Below the pieces are notes generated by a model. That model did not search any database. It saw nothing but the letters and a program-made list of their open reading frames with translations, and was not told the origin of the DNA. Made by a program: the position numbers and the translations under genes. From Fennellomyces sp. T-0311 (Eukaryota; Mucoromycota; Mucoromycetes; Mucorales; Lichtheimiaceae), in contig JALLLT010000037.1 in the NCBI GenBank assembly GCA_025266875.1, positions 186,001 to 250,000 of the forward strand: 64,000 nt of DNA, read 5' to 3'. Below, one piece after another: positions 1-12,769 of this stretch. The first letter of the stretch is position 1. Each line of letters begins with the position of its first letter.

Positions 1-949
1 AGTTTAAGGATTGAAAAAAAAAAGATATCAGCCTTAGGAACTCTATCACCGAATATGCTTTCCGCTCGGACAATTCTACTATATCCTATTTGCCTCTCTT
101 TATCTATTTATATAATTAGAAACTAATTACAATGTACATGAAATTTAGCAATGATGACAAAGGCTCTTTCTAGTGCGTCTAGCCACCTTTGATTATCCGA
201 ACCGACGAAGCTTTATACTGCTTCTCCTGTAGTAGCGTCTCCTTCGGTCAGCTTCATCGGTTACGGCCCTTTTTAATTTTGAAACGAACCGAGCGAAGCT
301 AACTTTGCAATGTGCACCACAGAAGCATGTATAGAGAAAGGTCCCCTGGGCAGATTACTTTGACAGCGACTTGGATGCTGCGCTCCTTTTTCCTTGTGGT
401 GAGCCCCTGGCGGAGAACCTGAAGTACGGCTCATATCGCTAAAAGGACGTCCATAATGATTGCATTCCGATTACTGCTATTAAAGTACTGAAACATTCCC
501 AGTATCCCATCCCTTGAATATTAAAAATCTTTTACTTTCTAAAACCTCTTGAGCAGTATAGCTATTTGATCTTTTTACATACCTTTGTGCATTGACATGT
601 GCACCAGTGTTAGCGTTTTCTTCGTTAAGGGCACAATCACGGGGAGTCACACCATGTGCAGTGGTTCTTCAAAAAAAAGTGACGACCCTAGCGCTGGAGG
701 TGCAAGGGTGTTTTCGTAAGACCACGAAAAAAGGAGTGTGCAGAGCAGTAAAGTCAGAACAAACGCATGTACTGTTACAGACTTGTGCGGCAAAGGCAAT
801 CCCAGCTACATTAGCCTGAAATCAATACCCAATGGTTTTATTGGGATAATAACTATCATTAACAATCAGGAAACCTTGTAGATATTGTCGCAGATATTTA
901 TAAACACGTACATCTACGAGATCGGAACATGAATTAGTTCATCCTCTCT
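1..949. other. AT-rich intergenic stretch
   Basis: No reading frame here resembles a known protein, and I see no RNA gene. The sequence is AT-rich. It lies beyond the 3' edge of the decayed TERT copy, and I could not extend the similarity to the intact TERT gene into it. A short frame at 592-819 has no recognisable features and is not called. Confidence 0.5.
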
Positions 950-2975
950 GCACCTCGCTTTTTGTGCAAACCCTATTGTTTCAAGTTTTGATCGTTATAT
1001 CTTGGAAAGATGCATGCCTTCGAGATAAGATCATTATGATTACCGTAAAGATCAGTGCACGTAGAATCGATCTATCCAAACATGGAGACAATGTGGCGGC
1101 TACTTGAGAATGTGCATTTCTAAGTTGCTGAAGAACTTTGAGCCTGGAACCTTCTATTTGCGAATGGTATTAACTTTACTGGGCAATGTAACTCCTGAAA
1201 CTTTTTTTCCGCTTGACATACCATTCCATTTTTTAGCAATAACGGCAATTCTACACGTCTAACATGAGCTGTTAGTAAAGCGCCTGTACACAGTACTTGC
1301 GTTGAAGAATTTAGGATCAACTAATTTAAAGATCTCTTTTACTTGTTACTATTACCGTACATAAATCATGTTCGCTATCCTTACATAAATTTTTTTTATA
1401 AAATAAATATTCGTAACTACGTAGCGTTAAATTTCTCTCTCTATGATGCGTCAAGGGTAGACATTCTACCATCAGATCACGTACATTTGACAAGCAGACG
1501 TGATTATAATCACATTTAGGATTCGGCCGCTTCAAGCTGTAAACGTGTACATTCGGCTTTCTTGTCATGGATACCTTGAGTGTACATCCAAGGATTTGGT
1601 GACAGTCTTAGGCCACCTTAAGGATCGCTCTTCAGGGACTCAGTAGTACTAGGAAAATGATGTGCGCTTGCATAATATTCAGGTACCATACCCCGGTCGG
1701 TACAACCTGGCACGTTAGTACTTTTGCCTATAAGTGTTGTCATAGTCTTTGCATGATTAATTCTGGCCTAAACTTGTCAGCTTCTTTGATATAAAAGATC
1801 GGTCAAGGGTTATGCAACTGTATGACAAGCTATTTGAATTTTTGGTCTGTACATTTACCTTTGCAGAACTTTTTAGTAATTATACGGAAACAGAAATCTG
1901 CCAGAGTATCCAAGCAGTAAGTGACTAATATGTTAGCTCATGCACTCATTTTGGTCCGAAACTTCTTTTACCATATTCGAATATCAGAATCAATTTATAT
2001 TCTCGATAGACATGTACCTTGGCAGAATCCCAATTCTTACACATAATTGTTATCTCCTATCTACAGTCCAGGCAAGTTAAACTAGGAACCCGAACAAGCA
2101 AGGAACCCAATGTCCCACTTTTGACTACGCTATCTCGAGTAGTGTGCTCCTCGATAAGCTTTAGGAGAGACCAGGCAGTTTGCGTATATACGTGCAACTT
2201 GCCTAAACTAAGGAAGAGGCCGATAATTCTATAAAGCAGCAATAAAATAATCGGATCAAACGATAGTTCGTTACGCCATCCATTCAGATTGTCCAAGTTG
2301 TTTTGCCAGAAAAAGCTCAGCACGATGGGATGCAGTGAATGAAAGATCTCCTGAAATTTCGTCGATTTAGAAACTAAAAAGTCACCCTTTCATTACTTTT
2401 TCTACTCAAATTTGTCACGGGGGAATCGTATTTGTTATTGTGGCACACAACCTGAACAAAGATGTATCGCATTATATGGTTTCACTGTAAAATTTCGTAT
2501 CTTTGATGAATCACGTTAATTATTGCCAGGCGTTTATGCATGATAATAACGCACTCCTGCAGGCTGAACATGATGATCTCCAATATTAGATGCTAATAGA
2601 TCACGTAGCAGTAATTTCGATATCGATTTTGACAAATAAAAACGTGTGAACTACATCGACATCAGTGATCCCTTACCGACGCAGCATGTTCAGGATATAA
2701 TGCATAGTATGTTGGGTGGTTTGTTGAAAACGTTATTTTATGCTTGTACGGTAATGACTTTGAAGCTTCTTTAACATTCTAATTACGATATTTTCTGCAT
2801 CTACTATTGTTGTAACCCACTTTGTATAATGCGCATTATATTAAGCGCTATGGTCTCTGACAATAATGTATTTGACATGCTTCCATTAAAATTATTCCAT
2901 GACCTTCAGTACTTTTTTGAGCTTAGTACCTGAACTCTTACGTATCCCTGATCGATCACTCGCTCAACAGTTTAC
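950..2975 (-). pseudogene. Decayed tandem copy of the 3' half of TERT
   Basis: This stretch matches, segment by segment and in the same orientation, the 3' half of the intact TERT gene at 3036-7025, introns included. Clear pairs are 1005-1110 with 3150-3260 (C-terminal extension), 2035-2080 with 4205-4240 (intron before motif B), 2290-2380 with 4435-4525 (intron before motif B exon) and 2640-2770 with 4780-4900 (region before motif A). The copy is not functional. The motif C tetrad YVDD reads YSGR, the segment before motif B carries an in-frame stop with GIPQGS degraded, and a stop follows motif A. It stops near the exon after motif 1/2, so the RNA-binding and N-terminal parts are missing. 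Because introns are retained it arose by DNA duplication, not by retrocopying. Confidence 0.85.
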
Positions 2976-3035
2976 TTGCGGCGATCACCATGGAAAAAAG
3001 TTCAAATAATAGAGATGGTAGAAATTCGTCTTTAT

Positions 3036-6000
3036 TTATGTTATCCGAAGTAACTCGCTTTCTGGCCACGAGCGAATCATCTTTTGTGCAACTTTCCGTG
3101 CCCCTCCCAGTTTTCTTAGTTTTTTCTTCAAATGTTGTAGCAGGTCACGGAAAGATGCATGTTTTCGAGACAAAACTTTTACAAATGCGTTGAAGATCAA
3201 GGCACGTAATATCGTTCTGTGCAAACTTGGAGGGAGTGTGGCTGTCGTTTGAGAGTGGACATTGATGATTATGTCTAGAAATTGATTAGCCATTTTTTCT
3301 ATGGAAAAAGAGGCATATCTACTTACTGAAGAGAGCAATCCATGATATCTTTTTTCGTTTGTCATACCGTTCTATTTCACGGCAATATGTCGTGAACTTC
3401 AACGCGCCAATCAAGTATGATTCATAAATGTTTCTATATACAGTAGTTTCTTTGTTGAACTCGAGATCAACGAGAAGCCGATGTTGTCTAGCTTTAACCG
3501 TCCTATATAAACCAGACTCGATTACTTACACATGATCTTTTGTGGCAAAAATCAACCTACTGAATCACTTTGCGTTGGATGTCTCCAACAGATGCTTCAA
3601 AACGCATTGTCACCAAGTCTCGTATCTCTGAAACAAATAGTCAGATTTGACATTAAAAATATGTCCATATGGCTATACATACTGTTTTTGATATACCATG
3701 AGAAATCCGAGTAGACATCCAATGTTTTAGTGTCGATCTTAAGACCGCACCAAGGTAATTCTTTAGGAAAACATGTTAGACCTAGAAAAGGAATGTATGC
3801 GTCAGATAGCATACCACGCTCAGTACACAGCGGTACGTTTTTATCTTCCGCCGTTGTCATTGACTTTGCTGCGCTGAACGTCGTTCCGTACTTGTCAGAA
3901 CCTTTGATATGTTCAATCAATCATTTTTTGTATGTCTGATGCATTCGAGTCTTTTACCTGCATGTATAAAAGCGCAGAACGTTTCAATTGTGGCAATGTT
4001 TGGACTGATTAATAAGAAGTCGTCAACGTATCGAAGCAGCAACTATCCAAGCGTTAACCTTTGTATCAATTCGCAATTATTTGCGGAAACCTACTGCATC
4101 CGGATCTTGCTTTATAAATCCTAAGCATTCGTTCTCCATGTTTGAATAGAAGAAATGAGATAGCATTGTGGATAAAATTGAGCCTTGTGGGATACCAATT
4201 TTCTGCCGATAAATGCCATCTCCTATCTATAGCTACGGTGAGTTTAACTAGGGCATCATAAGCTCGAAAACCATACCTTAACTATGTTGCCCTTAATGTG
4301 CTCTTCAATGAGATCCAGGAGCGACTGGACAGATTGAATGTCATAGTGTGCCTAATAGAAAGGGACACATTAATAAATATATAAAGCACACAAGGGAGCG
4401 ATTTAGCGCTTTACGTTTTCCATCCAGACCACCTCACTGCATCGCTCAGCCAGACTCAAAAGCTCGGCTTCTGATGTCGATGACGGATCTCCTGAAATTC
4501 CGTCGATTCAGTAACTAGAAGGGCTTCACCTTTCATACTTACTTTCACTGTCAGCAAATATCTCTTGTCGCCAATGTAATCGACCTGAACGACTGTATGA
4601 CGTATTGTACGACTTTATGGTATAACTCTATGCGTTTAATAAATCTCGTTAAACTACACTACATACAGCTCATGCACGACAAAAACGCACCTCCTGCAAT
4701 TTAATCCTGAGTATCTCTAATAGTAGCTGCTGGTCAATCGAATCGAAGCAATTTTTGATATCAGTCTTAACAAAGTGGAACGTGCTAGTTACATTGATAT
4801 TAGTAAATCCCTTTGCAAACGCAGCACGTTTGTACCTCTTGATTCGCTTGAAAACGTTTTTTTTATACGGCGATAATTTTGAATATATTTCAGATACACT
4901 TATCACAGATTTCCCCACATCTTTTGTTTGTTGACGTTCCTGCCACTCACTGTCAGTCGCGTAATTGCGAAATGATGTTCGATTTGATACCTTTTCATAT
5001 GCCAGGATCTTCAGCGCTTTTTCGAGTCTAGTGCTTGAGCCCTTATTTATGATCGACTGCGGTAATGGTTATCATAAAATTGGTACTTAAAAAAGCCCTC
5101 AATTACCATATTTGTGATTGGGCGCATGTTGTTTCCTTTTGGAACTAGTCTTAAGATTGCTGCCTGGACATTTTCTGGTGGCTGGTTTGGTAAATGTTTA
5201 GTATGAGAGTTGTCATTACTGTATTGCGGTTACTTACAGATTGAATTTTTTCGTATCGATTTGTAGCAAGTTCATCGAGGAATAACTTTGATTTTTCCTT
5301 CCATATATCGGCGTGATAGAAGGCCATGCCATTGCTTACTGTACTACTTTCTGTCACATAGAAATGTGACTACCAAACTGGTATTAGCTTTGTTCATTTT
5401 CAAGGATAGACGCGTATTTATACCCGAATCAGTTGAAAAACATAGTCATGGAAGAACCATTTCATGGCTTGATATAGCAAGTCTCTTCTCTTGCTGAGTT
5501 CGTCTGGATGAAGGGGTGCAGTCGGATTCCACGGTGGTTCAAGCCAAGTGCAGTCGGTAATCTATCATTACGTATGAGTGGTGTATCTCAAGATATAATA
5601 GCTCTAACGGTACATTGAAATTGCTCAATACGTCAGCGAGGTCCAAGTATTCTCGTTTCCTAAGGCTCACCAATCGCTTGATAACTACGCTCATTCACAT
5701 GTTAGGGAGTGGTAGCGATTAAGTGCAACGTACCTTTCGTCACCACCACGAAGTTGTGTTCCGATCCCCAAAACGAAATTGGGAATACTTTTTTTGCTTG
5801 CCTCACAGCGAACTGATATACCTGTAGTTACGCGTGTGTTAGATCAAGTACAATATTTGACATTAAGGTTCACGAACCGCTTTGGGCGATGTTGCCATCT
5901 TGTCTAGTGTATCTCCCTAGTATAGTTGCGTCAGAAAAATGGGACCATTGCCAAGGCGATAGGATACCTTTGGGTTGGCACAGGTAGCTGCCAGGGCAGA

Positions 6001-7025
6001 TAAGGGCTTGGAGTGGGCATTCCGATCAATCATGCATTCAACGATGCTCTTGATGGTGTCCAAACGTCTCGGAAACTTTTTGCGTTTCTATCCAGTAGAT
6101 ATTATTACATGCACTTACGAGCGACAATCGATAGAAGAAGCTACCTTTAAGAATTCCTTTGGAAACATGACAATTAATTGTTCGAGCGCGTTGCTTTTCA
6201 TCAAAATTTGGGGGCGACGAATGAAACGCCTGTTATACATCATGCTGGCTGGGATAATTCTGCATTCATCACTTTTTGTCGCGCTGTGAGTCCATTCTTG
6301 CTCCTTTGGGTCCATGACAACCGTAATGCGTGGTCCTGCAGCGTTTGCTTAGCAACCGAAGTTGTCATCATAAGCGTTGCCGTACCTGACAACTGGTAAT
6401 AGCTATCATGCGACAGTTTTACAAGAATAACTGTGCGCTTTAAAAGATGTCTAATCACTTTCTCGCCGGTGCTGCTTGCAGTATATGAGAACGAGCCACA
6501 AGCCATAATCAAGGAGTACGTACCATCGCAGGATCGCATCCCACAGCGGTGATAGCATTCCTTGGGCTACTGTATTCTGGTGCTTCACCTCGACTTTTCG
6601 TTCATTCAACTCGTTTTTCTGGATACTCTATGCAAGCCGCGAGCCATGAGCATATCACAAGTGTTGCGACGCAAGGCACTTACCAGGTAAAGACCTGCCG
6701 TAAGCATGTGATCGTTGCCTTTGCCCGCTGTCAAAATATCGCGACGCACATTTTCGATCACCTGCAACAATCTCCTGTCATTTCCCCCCCTGTAGCTTGG
6801 TGTCGTGTTACAAACCTCAGAAATTGTCGTTGGTCCTGAATGAGTCGTCAAGTGTTCCTCATAATCAACCTGGCCGTGGGGTAATCCAATGAACAGTTTC
6901 TCGATGCCGTGCTGATCAATGCCCGACTCGGTCAAGGTCAAATCAATGGCGAATGTTTTGACGAGGTAGTCATTAATGGGCAAGATCTCTACAAAGAACT
7001 TTGCAAAGTGTCTTGGAAATGACAT
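3036..7025 (-). CDS. TERT: Telomerase reverse transcriptase, many introns
   Basis: Catalytic subunit of telomerase, which copies an RNA template to extend chromosome ends. Splicing by eye gives all landmarks in order. These are an N-terminal exon from 7025 to about 6684, the CP-like region (VFPISFWGSEHN), QFP-like helix (MKWFFHDYVFQLIR) and T motif (HFYVTESS near 5350). They are followed by motif 1/2 (LRLVPKGNNMRPITNM near 5150-5100), motif A (FVKTDIKNCFDSI, with the first catalytic Asp), motif B (YRQKIGIPQGSILST) and motif C (LLRYVDDFLLISPN near 4000-4040, the catalytic Asp pair). Motif E (LPWCGLKIDTKTLDV near 3740) and a C-terminal extension (DLEFNKETTVYRNIY) ending at the stop at 3036 complete it. 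About a dozen or more short GT-AG introns keep frame between these blocks, so the gene looks intact. The region before the CP motif (6200-6650) is less certain. The start at 7025 is the first Met of the N-terminal exon, with a weak TATA-like AT run about 60 nt upstream. Confidence 0.92.
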
Positions 7026-7346
7026 AAAGTGTGTGGACCAAAAGAGGGATTAATTTGGAAGAAAAGAGATTTGATACTTTCAGATGATATATTATGCAAT
7101 AATTACAGTGGATATATGTGGTAGCTCTTTTTTTTTTTACAGTTTTCGTGCCTTTGTACATCCACGCCCTTCCTCATATCCTTGCTCGCGTCCCCGCTTG
7201 TTGGTTTTCAGTTTGGTTAGCCGGCGGGCAATCACGTCTCCAAGGAACAGAGAGCCAGCATGGGTGCCTTTCTCCCGGAAATAGTTCTGATAGGGTGGTC
7301 TTGCTGTGAACTAGTTTAGCACAATAAAACGCACACACCACTTTCA
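7026..7346. other. Intergenic, TERT promoter side
   Basis: Between the TERT start and the 3' end of the upstream gene on the same strand. An AT-rich run near 7085-7095 could serve as a TATA-like element for TERT. The 7130-7310 part could encode a basic C-terminal exon of the upstream gene (minus-strand reading with a KRGR motif near 7190), but I could not fix a splice site. Confidence 0.4.
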
Positions 7347-10300
7347 TCAACTACACTGACCTTGGCCTGGGCGGAACAGGAAGATTTCAGCAGGCAGCTC
7401 GCGCGCAATGGGAGGCAGTGTAGCGAATACCTTTTCCTCCAACGCTTGACACTCTCTGTAAATCTCCTCTTCCTGCTTGGAGACGGAAGCGGCAGGTTTG
7501 GCTGCTTGGATTTTACGATTGAGTAGTACGGCGTCACCGTTCTGGCGCGTCTGGATGTAATGGCACACCATGAACGCCTTTGCAGGGAGCGTATCAGATT
7601 CGTGCGCAAAGGAAACAAGTTGTCGATACTGATCCTCGCCGTGTTCAAACATTGCCAGCTGCTTGAGTTCGAGCATGCTTGGGAGTACGGGGCCTGTGTG
7701 GTGACCTTTAGCATAACTGGTTTGTAAGCGTAGATCAGAGGGGTTTACCATGTAATAATTTGTCTAGAATGTTGTTGATGTGTTGCTTGCGAGTGTCGGT
7801 GCTCATGATGCGTGTTTTCTACGGTGGCCATTTAGTATTGCAGAAACCAGACGAATGGACAACTTACTATGTAGTTGAGCGCAGCGGGAAGAGAAGCTTC
7901 TTGCAAGAAGCGCACCCAGCTTTCGGGACGGAACATTAAATCAGATTCCTGCCGTGATGATTCAACCTCCTCCAGAATCTGTTGTGCCTTCTGACAACCA
8001 AGGCCTCTCTCTAGTGTCTTCATAATTTTGTAGTCAAGCGTCCTCGGTGCACGCGCTTTCTGCAAGTAGCCGGCCGCACGCTGCATGTACACAGTGTCAG
8101 CTTTGGTGTATCCCTGATGCTTAAGTCACTGTACCTCATACAGACGCCGATCGAGCAGCCAATAAGCAATGGCCAGGCTTACTTCTTGTTCCGGGACAGT
8201 GACATATGGCTTTGTGATCACGTCGTCGCCGGTATCGTAAGTGTTTAGATAGCAAATAATCATGCCGTGCACACTACGAAGTGGGGTTTCATTCAGAAGG
8301 AGATCCAGCTTATTGCTTAGCAAAGGATAGGTGTTTGCGTCTGAAATTGTGGGTTAGACCTTTGAGTCGCTCCTAACGAGTGCTGATACCTACATTCAGA
8401 ATCAATCTCTTTCATCAACAAGTCAATGAATAGTTCGCCACCAACGGCTTCTTCACGACATGCTTGGGGTTGCGGATACTGTAGAAGCGCTTCGGTGAAG
8501 CTGGGTGACGGTGTTGTTACATGTTCGTCCACCATAAGCGGCTGCTCTTCCATCGAGGGCTGTTCTTCCGCGAGAGGTTGCCCTTCTGCAAAAGACTGTG
8601 ATGCAAAAAAGTGATGGCCTGACAGTGATTGATCATTCTCAAAGTATTCATGGGCAGCAAGTGGCGGGCCGCTAGTAAAAATGGGATGGTTCACAAGAGG
8701 TTCGCTTTCGTCTGCAAGCGTGTGAGGTGGGCCGGTGGATTGTTGTTGTAAGCCTTGGAAAGTGAATGGAGTATGGATGTCTTCGTCGAGGTGGAGGGGT
8801 GATGATGAAGGAGGATTAGAGTCAGATGGCGTCATTTTCGGTGATGGTGTTGATACGATCGTTGTGCTTGTAACAAACGACGACCACATCTGGGATTCAT
8901 CAGTAGACAATGAGTGCGGAGCCGTTTTCAAATGTTCGTCTTGGTCTACTGTGGAGAACGACCGTAAACCATCATCTTGAGGAGTTTCTTCGGAATGAGT
9001 GAAGGGTCCAGTGGGCTCCTCAGAGTCACTCTCGACCTCTACCATATTATCTTGCTCCTCGCGTGGTTTTTCATCTTCAACATATGCCTCTGGGTCTTGC
9101 TGAACGCAAAGTGGTTGGTCCCCTTCAGCTTGTGACACTTCATCTTGCTCAACTGGTAGTACTTGATCCTGTTGAACATGTGTTGCCTCCTCTTGCTCAG
9201 CCAGTGGCTCTTTAATTTGCTGAGCGGATGTTTCTAATTCTTCCTGGAAATGTGGAGATTGACCTTGCTTGGCATAAGCTTCGTTATCTTCTGAAACACC
9301 AGATACTTGATCTTCATGCTCAGCGTGTGAGACTTGATCATGTTCGACGTATGAAGCCTCCTCGATTGGTACTACTTGATCGTCCAGCACTACCGATTCT
9401 TCAGTTCGCTGGATAATCAACTTCTTGTCATCCTGAACATCAGACGGCTTTTTCACGTGTTCATCGTCTGATCCTTTGCCTTCCTGGTTATCCGATTGTA
9501 CCATATCCGCCCCTTTATCTTGTTCGGTATCTGAATCATGCTGTACCTTAGCAGGAGCTTCTCTGTGAATAATCTAAATTGAAAAAAAAGAGATGAGAAA
9601 AGTAGATCCTAGATACATCATAGAAACCACACCGATTCATCCGTTTCAGCAGTATCTGGAGAAGTATCTTTCATATCTGTTCCAGGTGCGGCTGGATATA
9701 CTCCATCTCCAGTGGAATATGGTGTGTCAGATGGTCCTGCAGGTGGTGCAGCCTCCTGATAATTATCGTGGCTATCATTCTGAGGTGCCTTCGTATCGTC
9801 TTGAAAGTCAGTATAATCTGGAGTATCGTCATAGTCTGAAGCATCATCGTAGTCTGAAGCATTACTGTAGTCTGAAGTATCATCGTAGTCTGAAATATCA
9901 TCGTAGTCTGAAATATCATTGTACTGCGGAGCTTCATGGAATTCTGGAGTATGTTCTGAAGGTTCGTTATATTCGGGAGCACCATCATACCGCAGCGTTT
10001 CCTCATGCCCTGGAGTATGATGATGCTCTGGAAAATCATCAACGTGTGTTTCGACGGCTTCGAGCTATTACGATCGTTAGCTGTAATCAGATTCGCATTG
10101 AAACGTTTACGTACCATGAACAACTCTGAAGCAGATGTATCATGAACTTCCATATCAGTCGCTTCATCCATTAAAACATCATGAATCTCATCGGCGATTT
10201 CTTCAAACTATTCATTACTCAAGTTACGATTATGTCTGTAACTGCAAAAAAAAAGAAATCTCACCTTCTCAAGCTCATCATCTGCATTACTAACTCCTGC

Positions 10301-12426
10301 AACACTGACCGTACGAGTTAATGACACACTGCGGGTCTTTATGGTTTCTTCTGCCTCAATCGTATCTGGATTAACTGCTTCGACCTGGCACAAAGGGTTA
10401 GCTATTAGTTGGATTCCCTAATAATGATCCTTACCGTGTAAGACTCTTCAAATTTGGCAAGGATTGCCTCCTCCTCATCTTCTGCCTTTGCAGAGTGTTA
10501 ATCGCACTTACGTTATTATGAGAAAAAAACACTTACAGCTGGCTTCGTTGATTCGTAAGCAGGAACCTCTTCAACCATTTCCGGTTCAGTGTTCTGTAAC
10601 GTACACTTTTGTTAAGAAATTAACGATATAGATATGTCTCTTGTTTTACCGATGCGTCCTCATCTAGATCCATGGTCGACTCTACAGATGTTCCTCTCGA
10701 GAACCCCTGTTCTTCATCTGAATGATACATCATGTCTTCTTGGCTGCTAGTCCCGTCTGGTCGAAACTGTATTATACGATTTTCGTACGCTTCTGTACCA
10801 GAGTTTGACAGCTAATACCGTGTAAGTATATTAAATCGGATAATTGTTCAAACTTACTCGGAAGAGAGAGTTTTCTGCAAGTGCCAAATACTTGTTCTCG
10901 AGAGGGTAAACATCCTATTGAAAAATAGAGTGAGTAACCTACCGGAAACTGGATGCTTTGAATCCATACCCAAAGCCAACCAAGTTCCTCTTCTTTTGTA
11001 TCCAGATTAAGCCGTGCTATGACTGTATGCTCTTCCTTGAAGATGTTGTACGACACCATATTGAGCGAGTCCGCATTGATGGATCGAAAACCAATCGTGA
11101 TGGAATATCCAGTAGAGTCTGGATTAAATCAGTGTAAGCAACAGCTATGATATCGGAGATCCAGCTCTTACTGGGCATCAGACGCAGTGACATGATTTCG
11201 CAAATATCTTGAAGGGCAATGGGACGAAGAACAAAGATACATTTTCTTTGGTTGTTGCCATAATATTCTATGACATTGACACATGCTTGATTTTTAACGC
11301 TGTCATTACTATGCCAACAGATTAGACGAGTAATAACGGGGTGATCATGAAAACTTACGCTGTGCTTCCAAGGGAGGAGTCCTGGCCAACGGCGATCACG
11401 CACTTGCTTTGCCGCTTGGGATCACGAAGTCCCGTTATATGCGTGATAGGATCTGTCGTTATGTATGCATCAGTGACCAAAAGCGGAGCGACTCTCAGTA
11501 GACTCACGACTATTGTACGCGATATTTGCCCTCAGACGATGTGGCGTGTTGACAGTAATGGAACCGGAGCGATGTACTGTCAAATGGACCAACAAGCCTT
11601 TGATGGTACCCACCACCAAACGAGGGTCATAGCTGGAATGCGCTCTCCATGGCTTATTTTTTGCAGGCGGTATCAATGTAAGAGCAGTAACAGGTGATCC
11701 GTCCAACTCTGAAGCGGAAACCAGTGTGGAAGTCTGATCACGCATCAATAACGCACACACAAAGGGCTCATCGTACGGTACTACTTACTGTTTGTATGCG
11801 GTCTCCTATGGGGTACTCTATCATAACGATGCGGATCGAGCCATCATGCATACCAAACGCCAAAATATGGCGTAGAGCCTGGTCTTTTTTAAGCTCGCCG
11901 GCAAACTGATGTAAAAGTGCACGGTTAACAATCCCCTTACCTGGTCCACCCCCCCCTGTTTCTTTACCACAATCATCGGAGAGTGCATGACATGGAAAGC
12001 GCATATCTGACCTGCCAGTGGCTCCTCCAGCGCGACGAGATTTAGCGACTCGGAACGAATATCAAACCAGAATACGACATGAAGTTGTTCCGAGCTTGCT
12101 GCCACAATCACTAGGACCGGTTTCTGTTCGTATTCACAACTCATGACTCGTTCAACCTGTTTCGCTATTGTTAGGCTGTCACGTACAGACACTTGTTGGT
12201 TGCTACTTTTTACCCGTTGCACAGGTGCCAAACGGCCTAGATCGGTCAGATTGACTTGAACTGCCAACGTTGCTTGGCCTAGGTGATCCTCAATCTTGCT
12301 GAATACTTGCACCGTGTCATCGGTAAAACAATAATACATTTGCAGATCGTCTCGGGCGCCTTCGGTGCCGACAGCGGGATCAATGAAACCGCCTGCATTT
12401 CGGATGACTTCAGTGCCCGAGTTCAT
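7347..12426 (-). CDS. Large acidic protein with ELYS-like helical C-terminus
   Basis: One long multi-exon gene read from 12426. The first exons (about 12426-11050) have the beta-strand pattern expected of a propeller, for example a GTIKGLLVHLTV strand, and no strong WD signature. The middle (about 10600-8340) is low-complexity and strongly acidic. It contains hexapeptide repeats of the SDYDD type (9814-9931) and many short E/Q/D units such as AEQEEATHVQQDQ. The C-terminus (8330-7347) is helical, with AIAYWLLDRRLYEVQ resembling the 'yW-LD-g-f' core of the ELYS/nuclear-pore-assembly domain. Animal ELYS has a propeller and a helical domain in tandem, so an acidic insert between them would be unusual. 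Family assignment is an inference. A nuclear pore or chromatin role is plausible but unproven. The last splice, near 7360, is uncertain. Confidence 0.5.
9814..9931 (-). repeat. 18-bp tandem repeat encoding SDYDD units
   Basis: A unit beginning tagtctgaa recurs at 9832, 9850, 9868, 9886 and 9904, with degenerate units at 9814 and 9922. Read on the minus strand, in the frame of the large acidic gene, it gives successive SDYDDI, SDYDDT, SDYSNA and SDYDDA units. Because the period is a multiple of three, copy-number change would not break the frame. Confidence 0.9.
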
Positions 12427-12769
12427 GGTAACTGAAGAATATAGTGATGCTGCTTATAGACTGCAATGAAACAAGATTTTCAAATGGGGTGAGAAAAAAA
12501 AGCAAAGGGTAAGAAGGAAAAGGTAAATCGTGCTGCAGAGTGCCCACCCTCCGAAAGCACCATTATGCCCGTTATGGTTCCCGCCGCGTTTCAAGCTGCA
12601 TGAAATCGATAGAGGCCAAGAATAGCAGCAGTTTGGAGTCGTTGTTGAGCTGTCATGGTCTCGTTCGGGTCTGGAACAGCTCACAATATTCCCATACGAG
12701 ACGTTGGTAATAAAAGGGAAGGTTGCCGACTTGGCTGTTCGTGCCGTTCACCTCTCACCCAGACTATAC
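12427..12769. other. Divergent intergenic region
   Basis: Separates the minus-strand acidic/ELYS-like gene (start 12426) from the plus-strand NmrA-like gene, so it must carry both promoters. A minus-strand frame here ends in a run of purines and pyrimidines and does not look coding. No clear TATA box was seen. An in-frame ATG at 12704 could be an alternative start for the downstream gene. Confidence 0.5.

Noticed and set aside
592..819. Plus-strand open frame of 75 codons
   Set aside because: No family features, odd composition, no promoter or splice context. It lies in AT-rich flank.
1120..1568. Two minus-strand frames that could be small genes
   Set aside because: They fall inside the decayed TERT copy and are fragments of its C-terminal region.
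3730..4124. Plus-strand frames across the TERT motif C-E region
   Set aside because: They are antisense shadows of TERT exons.
3036..7025. Possibility that the RT belongs to a LINE or Penelope element
   Set aside because: FYVTES, LRLVPK, GIPQGSILST, PWCGLKIDT and the C-terminal FN-ETVY block are specific to TERT; no endonuclease or element ends were seen.
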